Shown piece after piece: positions 1 to 5,207 of a DNA stretch of 5,207 nucleotides. The notes beneath the pieces were generated by a model. It saw only the letters and a list, made by a program, of their open reading frames with translations, made no database searches and was not told the origin of the DNA. A program made the translations under genes and the position numbers. Location of the stretch: assembly GCA_016866585.1 (NCBI GenBank), contig VGMB01000128.1:1-5207 (forward strand), given 5' to 3'. Numbering within the stretch: position 1 is the first letter of the stretch; each line of letters begins with the position of its first letter. The stretch comes from Chlamydiota bacterium (lineage in GTDB: Bacteria > Chlamydiota > Chlamydiia > Chlamydiales > Rhabdochlamydiaceae).

Positions 1-41
1 GGCTCGATCAATCCAATTAAATAGTAGTAAAGCTCTTTCAT
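1..41 (-). CDS. Start of an unidentified gene, cut by the left edge
   Basis: An ATG at 41-39 opens a frame that continues to the window edge and encodes MKELYYYLIGLIE. The start is supported by an AAAGGA Shine-Dalgarno sequence at 54-49, leaving seven bases before the ATG, and by a promoter-like pair further upstream. The peptide is aromatic and hydrophobic after a short charged start. This could be the beginning of a membrane segment, but 13 residues are too few to assign a family. The same orientation as the other genes supports it. The alternative is a plus-strand frame entering from the left and ending at 62-64, whose translation looks less protein-like. The ribosome binding site lies inside a 13-bp inverted repeat, described separately. 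Confidence 0.45.
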   Translation of the reverse strand, partial: MKELYYYLIGLIE

Positions 42-75
42 ATGACTATCCTTTTTTTACCTAAAGGATAGTCAT
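42..75 (-). promoter_or_regulatory. Perfect 13-bp inverted repeat covering the Shine-Dalgarno site
   Basis: Bases 42-54 pair perfectly with 63-75 around an eight-base loop (core TGACTATCC / GGATAGTCA). On the minus-strand transcript the 3' arm contains the AAAGGA Shine-Dalgarno sequence and ends directly at the ATG of the leftmost gene. A transcript carrying both arms would therefore hide the ribosome binding site. The right arm also overlaps the candidate -10 element, so the repeat could instead be a repressor operator. Read on the plus strand, the stem is followed by TTTTAGAATTTTTT and could be a terminator for a plus-strand gene to the left. The pairing is seen directly; the role is inferred. 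Confidence 0.6.
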
Positions 76-93
76 TTTAGAATTTTTTCACAA
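65..93 (-). promoter_or_regulatory. Candidate sigma-70 promoter for the leftmost gene
   Basis: On the minus strand a TTGTGA -35 element (93-88) is followed after exactly 17 bases by a TATCCT -10 element (70-65). Each hexamer matches consensus at four of six positions. Transcription would start near position 58, inside the loop of the neighbouring inverted repeat and about 17 bases before the ATG at 41. The short transcript would keep the Shine-Dalgarno arm but lose its pairing partner. The surrounding DNA is very AT-rich, which makes chance matches likely, so confidence is modest. Confidence 0.35.
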
Positions 94-194
94 AAAAGTC
101 GGAAGGACCTTTATTATTAAAAACCCTTTATTTCTAAATAATAATATAATTATGGATTTATTATAATGAAATTAATTAATAATTAAAAGTCGAA

Positions 195-557
195 TTAATC
201 TCTGGGAGGACATGCGGAGTTTAGTTCCGCCGCTATTGTAAGACTTTTTTCTACAGGGTATTTTGCAATATTTTTCTGCATTTTTTCTTCAGCGGCTTCG
301 TTAATGTCAATTCCCAGACTATGAGCTATGCGAACGAGGTATATATAGATGTCTGCGATCTCTTCTTTTGCCTGTTGCAATCGAAGTGGATCTAAAGAAA
401 GGGACTGACTTTCTTTAAGCCACATAAAAATCTCGGCCAGTTCTGAGGCTTCTACAGAAAGTGCCATTGAAAGATTTTTGGGTGTCTGGAATTGATTCCA
501 ATTCCTTTCTGTTGTGAAGGATAGGTGGTTCTCTAAAATTTTCTTTAGTTTCTCCAT
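195..557 (-). CDS. MazG-like nucleotide pyrophosphohydrolase, RS21-C6/dCTPP1 type
   Basis: This intact 120-residue cytoplasmic protein has the all-alpha MazG-like fold signature. The family hydrolyses nucleoside triphosphates to monophosphate and pyrophosphate with Mg2+; the RS21-C6/dCTPP1 branch prefers dCTP and modified dCTP and cleans the nucleotide pool. The metal-binding EXXE...EXXD motif is visible as E36/E39 and E66/D69. The block RNWNQFQTPKNL (residues 18-29) and the following SELAEIFMW closely resemble dCTPP1. W20 and W46 fall where, from memory, mouse RS21-C6 places its base-stacking tryptophans W47 and W73. The family also has the KMxxNxxKYP stretch near the end, here residues 92-101. 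The ATG at 557 has only a weak GGA ribosome site five bases upstream. No intrinsic terminator is visible downstream, so read-through toward the leftmost gene is possible. The family is secure; the exact substrate is inferred. Confidence 0.93.
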   Translation of the reverse strand: MEKLKKILENHLSFTTERNWNQFQTPKNLSMALSVEASELAEIFMWLKESQSLSLDPLRLQQAKEEIADIYIYLVRIAHSLGIDINEAAEEKMQKNIAKYPVEKSLTIAAELNSACPPRD

Positions 558-749
558 AATGATCCATTAGGAATTAAGTGATCCCTATATAATAAGGGAT
601 AGGAAGAAAAAATGCGCATATAAGTTTTTTTTAACTATTCGTTGCATCGCTCCTTATAATAGTATGAACTATCTAATAAAGTATTGTGTTCATACCACTT
701 CATGAACAGGTAGCATCACAAAGCCATATCTGAAAAAAATACACTTTAC
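558..749. other. Intergenic region between the dehydrogenase and the MazG-like gene
   Basis: This 192-base gap holds no convincing gene and no intrinsic terminator: the T-run (733-739 on the minus strand) just after the dehydrogenase stop codon has no stem before it. It contains the overlapping inverted repeats at 662-707 and a smaller one at 581-586/595-600 (ATCCCT/AGGGAT, eight-base loop) about 25 bases before the MazG-like start codon. The promoter of the MazG-like gene is presumably here, but no -35/-10 pair with good spacing stands out on the minus strand. An AT-rich TATTAT lies next to the smaller repeat. Confidence 0.6.
662..707. repeat. Three-element overlapping inverted repeats
   Basis: GTATGAAC at 662-669 is the exact reverse complement of GTTCATAC at 688-695, with an 18-base spacer. 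The first six bases of the second element, GTTCAT (688-693), also pair with ATGAAC at 702-707, with an eight-base spacer. The middle element can therefore form one hairpin or the other but not both, a geometry seen in attenuators and in repeated operator half-sites. It lies in the leader region of the MazG-like gene, downstream of the dehydrogenase. The pairings are seen directly; any function is unproven, and short AT-rich arms can arise by chance. Confidence 0.45.
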
Positions 750-1533
750 TTACTGCATGCACCAGCCATGGCTTACTACTAGCGATTGCCCTGTAAGTGC
801 GTTTGTTGGAAAACTTGCAAAGAATAAGGCTACAGCAGCGATGTCCTCTGGTGTTGTAAAAAGTCCATCAACAGTGTCTTTTAGCATGATTTTTTTTATC
901 ACATCTTCTTCAGAAATGTTTAAGGCCTTAGCTTGTTCTGGAATTTGCTTATCGACAAGAGGTGTTCTTACAAAACCTGGACATATAAGGTTTGATCTAA
1001 CACCATGTAGGGCTCCTTCTTTAGCCACAACTTGGCATATTCCTTCAAGCCCATGTTTTGCAGTGACGTAGGGGGCTTTGAGCACGGAGGCTTCTTTGGA
1101 ATGCACCGAGCCTATATAAATAATACTTCCACCTTTTTTCCCTTTATACATAGAACGAAGACATGCTTTTGAGGTAAGAAAGGCCCCGTCAAGGTGTACA
1201 GCCAACATTTTTTTCCAATCTTTTAATTCTAGAGTGTCCAAAGAGCATATGTGTTGAATGCCAGCATTACATACTAGGACATCAATGTGTCCATATGTAG
1301 ATTCTACATGATGAATTGCATCGTTAACTTCGATCTCATTGGTTACGTCCATTTTTATAGGAAGAGCTTTGCCTGTAAAATTTTTCATTTCATCGCATGT
1401 GGCTTTTGCTTTTTCAAAATCCAGGTCTGCGACGATGACTATTGCACCTTCACTTAAGAATTTTTTCAGCTATAGCTTTTCCCAGGCCGCTGGCTGCTCC
1501 TGATACGACAACGATTTTACCTTTCATTTTCAT
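750..1533 (-). pseudogene. bdhA: D-3-hydroxybutyrate dehydrogenase, frameshifted by one extra A
   Basis: The family oxidises D-3-hydroxybutyrate to acetoacetate with NAD+, a step of polyhydroxybutyrate and ketone-body use in the cytoplasm. From the ATG at 1533 (GGA ribosome site six bases upstream) the frame runs for 28 codons, then meets TGA. Removing one base from the six-A run (T run at 1461-1466) restores a continuous 260-residue protein, the usual family length. In that restored protein I see the Rossmann motif SGAASGLG (11-18), D36 typical of NAD preference, NAG at 89-91, and catalytic S142, Y155 and K159. Q93, H144, K152 and Q196 match the substrate-binding set of Pseudomonas hydroxybutyrate dehydrogenase, which separates it from generic SDRs. 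The C-terminus, ALTGQSLVVSHGWCMQ, is also typical. As written, the downstream frame could only start at the ATG at 1388. That 212-residue product has no good ribosome site and lacks the first 48 residues, including the cofactor motif, so it should be inactive. The terminator at 1584-1612 separates it from the upstream gene. Confidence 0.88.
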
Positions 1534-1583
1534 AATATATCCATAGTTGGAGATTAACTTTGATATAGTATTTTTTGTATTAA

Positions 1584-1612
1584 AAAACCTCCCAATTTTC
1601 TTGGGAGGTTTT
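1584..1612 (-). terminator. Intrinsic terminator of the large gene
   Basis: AAAACCTCCCAA (1584-1595) and its exact complement (1601-1612) form a 12-bp stem with a five-base loop. It begins two bases after the stop codon of the large minus-strand gene. On the minus strand the stem runs into a T tract (1587-1582), partly inside the stem, as expected for a rho-independent terminator. It should end transcription of the large gene and insulate the dehydrogenase. The plus-strand reading also ends in T-rich sequence, but no plus-strand gene precedes it. Confidence 0.88.
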
Positions 1613-1614
1613 AT

Positions 1615-4600
1615 TTACTTTCGATTTCCAGGTAAAAAAACAGTGAGCATACTAAGAAAATTTGGTAAATCAGGAGCAGATTGCTCATCAATGGAGTTTT
1701 GCATTAGAATTGTTTGAAGCTCTCCATTTGCAGATCTTGTGATAGCATTTAGAATGGGTGGTGGTAGTGATTTTTTTGCTTTTATGATTTTATCATGAGC
1801 AGCAACCTTCAGCTCTATTCTTAGATCGGGCTTAGAATAAAGATTAAACATAAGCACAATTAGAACATTTATAACTTGGATATCAGGGGTTCTTTTTTTA
1901 AGTTCTTCTGATATACATGTGTTAAAAATCTTACTAAAGATTGTGAAGCCGATTTCTTCATTTGCGTCAATATTTAGAAAAGAAAGAATCGCTAGGTCTT
2001 TAATTTTACTAGAGCGCATCTGAGTGCATTTATCCAAACAACGCTCTATCTCTTCAAAGATCATGATAGATAGATCATTAAGATGGATAGATGCCGCAGT
2101 TTCAGGGGTTTCCATTCCTGTACGACCTGTAACATTTTCTGCTGCTGATGCAGAAGTTTGGCCAGCTATCCTTCTCAGATTGGTTTTTTCCAAAGACGCT
2201 GCTGTAAGACAAAATCCTGTGGATATACGAAGAAAACTCAATATTTTATCAATATTTTTCTCATCTTTTGCTTTACTCATGAAGTGTAAATGAAATTTAA
2301 GAAGAAACTCTATCATTGAAGGCTTAGCTAGCTTTGTAAAAACAGTTAATGATTGAGCTGTTAGAGGCTTAGTTGCTATCAATCGATCGTCGATTTTTTG
2401 CATAAATTCTGAGTAGCAACGAACTAGTTTTTTATTGTCGTATTCTGGAATTTCAGGAAAATATGATAACCTTACTGCATGGATATTCTGACAGAAGGCC
2501 GGAATCAGGTTTACCATAGCTAGATAAATGTCTAGCATTTCATTTTTAGTTCCATCAGCAGAGAAGTGTCCTCTCCTAGATTCAAATTCAGAGATGCTTT
2601 CTTCCAATTCTCTGTGCGATATCATAGTTTGTGCTGTCTGTTCCATGATCTTTGGAAGCTCTTCCAAAACATCTCTGGTTATGAGAGACGGACATGAGGA
2701 TGTCATTAGTAGGATGTGCGCAATTTGTGATAAAATTGGTATCGGTAGTGTCCCTTTGATATGAGGCGATAGAATGTTAAAGCATTCTAATATTGCTCTA
2801 GATTGAACGAGCTTTTGAATTCCCCCACGTAATCCAAGGGCTTCAAATACAGGAAGAGATATAAAAAAAGGTGTGGTGTCAGGATATCCAGAAGGTGAAA
2901 TCGAATTCGTTATGTATTTATGAAATACCCATACTAGGATTTTTACATCATCACACTCTAAAGCTTTTTTCTTTAATAACATTTGTGTAAGAGAAATAAT
3001 CTTACCTGTAGGAATTCTAACGCTATCATCTAGGCCGATATAAATGGGAATAAGATTTTTATAAAGTATACAATAGAAACAATCAACCTCTTGTGGGGAG
3101 AGTTCTGAAGAGCAGCTTCTTGTGTACATATTATCGATGATAGGTTCTAAATAACCAAAAGCCTTTGCTTGCACTACAATTCTTGCGTATGACTCTAAGA
3201 AAAGATCGTCATCTACAAAATGGAAGTTCTCTTTCGAAACATAAGGAAGTATTGTTCTGCAGAAATTTTCAGGTTTTTCAGCATCTTCACCTCGAAATAT
3301 AACTAGACAATATAATCCAAATATTACAGTCATGTTGTACGTCTGCTCTGGAGATAAATGTTCGCGTTGAACCATCTCTTGGATATACATGCCTACGAAT
3401 GACTTTAGTTCTGGAAGCAAAGGTATGCCTTTTTTATATTCGCGCCAAAGTATTTCGTGGATATTTCCAAGTATTGCTCTCTTTTCAACAAACTCACACC
3501 CGCTTATAGCGTGCCTTATAAGATGAACGATATGACTATGCAATAGCGCTGTACTACATGGCCTGAGAACATCACAGGTGTTTTGTGTATATAAGAAGAT
3601 GTCGATGTTCGCCAGATATAAATCAAAGCTTAGATCTTGAAAATATATGCGGATCTTTTCACCTATTTCCAAGGACTCTTGCGGAGTAAGAATAAAATGT
3701 CTATTAGATGTAATTAATTTGATCATATCGACTGCTTGCAGAATCTCTTGTTGAGATGACTTTGTTGCAAGCTGTCGATGTAAAAAATCAATTAAGATTG
3801 GTTTTATATTTAGGTTTGTCGAGCTATGAAAATGCGTTATAATATTAATAATACAAGGAGCCTCAGAGGGACTGCTTGTTGATGCAAGGGAAGAAAGTCC
3901 GTCACGAAATATCTTTTTCTTTCTTTCGGTATCACGGACAGATAATCCTAGTTCTACATGCTCTGCGAGCCATTGCAAAAGGTTCAGGCTTTGCATTTCT
4001 GTAGCTTTGCTAAAGAGGTTTTGATAGATAGCAGGCCAATATGTGTCTTTTGGCATTATTGACAGGTAGATCTTAGCTGTGCGTAAAAGGACATCGGGAT
4101 CATCGCTTTTAAAAATTGTCTGTAAGCACTTTAGAAAATGTGCCTTTTGACTAGTTGTCTCGGGTGTTATATTTAAATTAATAAAAGCCTGAAAAAGATC
4201 CTGGGAAAGTCTTAATGATAGTAAAGTGTTAGTGTTATTTAAACGATCCAGTAAAGATAGTAGATCATGTTTATTTGCATTTAGTATGAACTCAGATATT
4301 GAATCGGGGTTTTCACTAAGAATTCTCGGTAGATAGGACATGATAAACTGTATTTTTAGGTTATTATGTTCGATCGCTGAGCGCTCATCCATAGGACCAT
4401 TTTTTATGATTGTTCGTATTATTTCATAAAAGGTGTCTTCATACTTAAATCCATAGGGTCCTCTATTTTCTTTAAAAAGAGCCAGTTCTAGAATTCGTAA
4501 AAGAGAACTTCCTGCAACACATCTATTAAAATGGGTAAATAGGGGAGGGGATTGGCTAGGTAGAAGAGGGTCTTTTATCAAGGACAATGTTTGAGAAGAA

Positions 4601-5207
4601 GCTGTCATGTCATTTAGAATAAGAGTTTTATGTATCTGTTCTAAACCCCATTCTTCTCTTGAAAGATCGATATTGTTTGCTAACAGGGATATAATTGAGC
4701 GGTAGTTTTTATTTTCTGATCCTAAAAATGAGCTTGTGTTTACTTTAGATATCAGACTTTTAAAAAGAGAAAGATCATTCTTCATAAGCTGTTTAGCACA
4801 ACGCATGAGTAGAACCCTCTCTGCCTCCTCCATAGCATATTCTGTGTTAAGATGGGAAATCTGTTTGTTTTGTAGATCTAGAGAACTGTTCTCTTTTACG
4901 GCTAAGGAATAAAGATTTTTTAATTGCTTATCTAAGTTTGTTTCGAGCTCTATAATCCTTTCTTGCAGCACTGCTACCTGATCCAATGGGATATTAGATT
5001 TTGTTGCGATCGAGACCAAATCCTCCATGTAGCTGATACTGTCTTCAAAATAAATTGCAAGTTCTGAAATAGATTCTGCAGAAGGCGTTGTCAATTGTAT
5101 TTTGCCAATTAGAGATGTGCTTATTTTTTCTGATCTGGGTTGTTTTTTTGCCCAGTCAAAATATTCTGAGAATGCAATATTATCAGAGCAGAGCTCATAT
5201 CGTTCTT
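1615..5207 (-). CDS. Very large helical protein of unknown function, 5' end outside window
   Basis: The frame is open from the right edge to the stop at 1617-1615, giving at least 1196 residues. The first possible start inside the window is a TTG at 5094. It has no Shine-Dalgarno sequence, and the frame continues upstream without a stop for 37 codons of protein-like sequence (ERYELCSDNIAFSEYFDWAK and on), so TTG is very unlikely to be the start. Numbering from that TTG, residues about 37-100 show a heptad pattern (L43, I47, L50, L54, L58, L61) suggesting a coiled coil. The rest is a long run of Leu/Ile-rich amphipathic helices, resembling an alpha-solenoid, though I cannot define a TPR or HEAT consensus. 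A Ser/Thr/Ala/Gly-rich, probably flexible stretch lies at about 978-1002. Hydrophobic patches at 588-600 and 1074-1086 are short and look like buried helices rather than membrane segments. I see no catalytic motif or P-loop and do not recognise the family. A scaffold, or a secreted effector if the organism is intracellular, are possibilities only. It ends in its own terminator. Confidence 0.93.
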   Translation of the reverse strand, partial: ERYELCSDNIAFSEYFDWAKKQPRSEKISTSLIGKIQLTTPSAESISELAIYFEDSISYMEDLVSIATKSNIPLDQVAVLQERIIELETNLDKQLKNLYSLAVKENSSLDLQNKQISHLNTEYAMEEAERVLLMRCAKQLMKNDLSLFKSLISKVNTSSFLGSENKNYRSIISLLANNIDLSREEWGLEQIHKTLILNDMTASSQTLSLIKDPLLPSQSPPLFTHFNRCVAGSSLLRILELALFKENRGPYGFKYEDTFYEIIRTIIKNGPMDERSAIEHNNLKIQFIMSYLPRILSENPDSISEFILNANKHDLLSLLDRLNNTNTLLSLRLSQDLFQAFINLNITPETTSQKAHFLKCLQTIFKSDDPDVLLRTAKIYLSIMPKDTYWPAIYQNLFSKATEMQSLNLLQWLAEHVELGLSVRDTERKKKIFRDGLSSLASTSSPSEAPCIINIITHFHSSTNLNIKPILIDFLHRQLATKSSQQEILQAVDMIKLITSNRHFILTPQESLEIGEKIRIYFQDLSFDLYLANIDIFLYTQNTCDVLRPCSTALLHSHIVHLIRHAISGCEFVEKRAILGNIHEILWREYKKGIPLLPELKSFVGMYIQEMVQREHLSPEQTYNMTVIFGLYCLVIFRGEDAEKPENFCRTILPYVSKENFHFVDDDLFLESYARIVVQAKAFGYLEPIIDNMYTRSCSSELSPQEVDCFYCILYKNLIPIYIGLDDSVRIPTGKIISLTQMLLKKKALECDDVKILVWVFHKYITNSISPSGYPDTTPFFISLPVFEALGLRGGIQKLVQSRAILECFNILSPHIKGTLPIPILSQIAHILLMTSSCPSLITRDVLEELPKIMEQTAQTMISHRELEESISEFESRRGHFSADGTKNEMLDIYLAMVNLIPAFCQNIHAVRLSYFPEIPEYDNKKLVRCYSEFMQKIDDRLIATKPLTAQSLTVFTKLAKPSMIEFLLKFHLHFMSKAKDEKNIDKILSFLRISTGFCLTAASLEKTNLRRIAGQTSASAAENVTGRTGMETPETAASIHLNDLSIMIFEEIERCLDKCTQMRSSKIKDLAILSFLNIDANEEIGFTIFSKIFNTCISEELKKRTPDIQVINVLIVLMFNLYSKPDLRIELKVAAHDKIIKAKKSLPPPILNAITRSANGELQTILMQNSIDEQSAPDLPNFLSMLTVFLPGNRK
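2089..2163 (-). other. Probable flexible linker inside the large helical protein
   Basis: These 25 codons (residues 978-1002, counted from the TTG at 5094) start with GQTSASAAENVTGR and are rich in Ser, Thr, Ala, Gly and Glu, with one Pro and no Leu, Ile or aromatic residue. They interrupt an otherwise Leu/Ile-rich helical protein, so they probably mark a loop or domain boundary that separates a C-terminal helical part of about 157 residues. The composition is seen directly; the linker role is inferred. Confidence 0.45.

Noticed and set aside
42..75. Inverted repeat as terminator of the MazG-like gene
   Set aside because: In the minus direction the stem is followed by ATG and coding sequence, with no T tract. 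It also lies 120 bases past the MazG-like stop.
111..144. TTATTATT / AATAATAA inverted repeat
   Set aside because: The arms are made only of A and T in an extremely AT-rich spacer, so this is expected by chance.
585..647. Minus-strand 20-codon frame encoding a hydrophobic peptide (starts MQRIVKKNLY), preceded by AAGGAG
   Set aside because: The Shine-Dalgarno sequence sits only two bases from the ATG, too close for normal initiation, and nothing else supports a leader peptide or small toxin.
631..660. Plus-strand TTAACT / TATAAT pair with an 18-base spacer
   Set aside because: The -10 is a perfect hexamer but the -35 is weak, and no plus-strand gene or RNA follows before the antisense dehydrogenase.
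757..1071. Plus-strand open frame of 104 codons
   Set aside because: It lies antisense inside the hydroxybutyrate dehydrogenase gene, whose minus-strand translation matches the family residue by residue.
1441..1466. Programmed frameshifting to rescue the dehydrogenase
   Set aside because: A +1 shift at AAG-TGA or within the A6 run would be needed. There is no prfB-like CTT-TGA site, no upstream Shine-Dalgarno stimulator at the right spacing, and the A run is short. A simple one-base insertion is the better explanation.
2024..2764. Two plus-strand open frames (2024-2293 and 2528-2764)
   Set aside because: Both are antisense to the large minus-strand gene, have no convincing ribosome sites, and give Ser-rich translations typical of shadow frames.
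3295..3333. Possible membrane segment in the large protein (residues 588-600)
   Set aside because: Only about 13 hydrophobic residues including a Cys and a Tyr, flanked by ordinary helical sequence; too short to span a membrane and more like a buried helix.

Overview
The window is AT-rich bacterial DNA with compact coding. Every gene I can support reads on the minus strand, so the order of transcription runs from right to left. Nothing here fixes the taxon. The base composition, the eroding catabolic gene and a giant helical orphan protein would suit a host-associated or intracellular bacterium (Legionella/Coxiella-like or Chlamydia-like), but that is an impression and not an assignment. I see no tRNA, rRNA, CRISPR array, insertion sequence or attachment site.

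Layout, in transcription order. (1) Positions 5207 to 1615 hold the 3' part of a very large gene. Its frame is open to the right edge, so at least 1196 residues are encoded and the true start lies outside the window. The product is almost entirely alpha-helical, has a coiled-coil near the left end of the visible protein, and belongs to no family I recognise. A strong intrinsic terminator (1584-1612) follows its stop codon. (2) Positions 1533 to 750 hold a D-3-hydroxybutyrate dehydrogenase gene of the short-chain dehydrogenase family. It is broken by one extra A in a run of six about 70 bases into the gene. All substrate and catalytic residues downstream are intact, which suggests recent decay or a sequence error. 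(3) Positions 749 to 558 are a 192-base intergenic region with overlapping inverted repeats. (4) Positions 557 to 195 hold an intact 120-residue MazG-like nucleotide pyrophosphohydrolase of the RS21-C6/dCTPP1 type, a nucleotide-pool cleaning enzyme. (5) Positions 194 to 42 are a very AT-rich spacer. It contains a promoter-like sequence and a perfect 13-bp inverted repeat that would bury the ribosome binding site of the next gene. (6) Positions 41 to 1 appear to be the first codons of a further gene that runs off the left edge.

The genes do not form an obvious pathway. The terminator separates the large gene from the dehydrogenase, and the remaining genes are separated by 150-190 base gaps. 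The two points most worth following are the large unrecognised helical protein and the arrangement at 39-93, where the same repeat overlaps both a promoter -10 element and a Shine-Dalgarno sequence.
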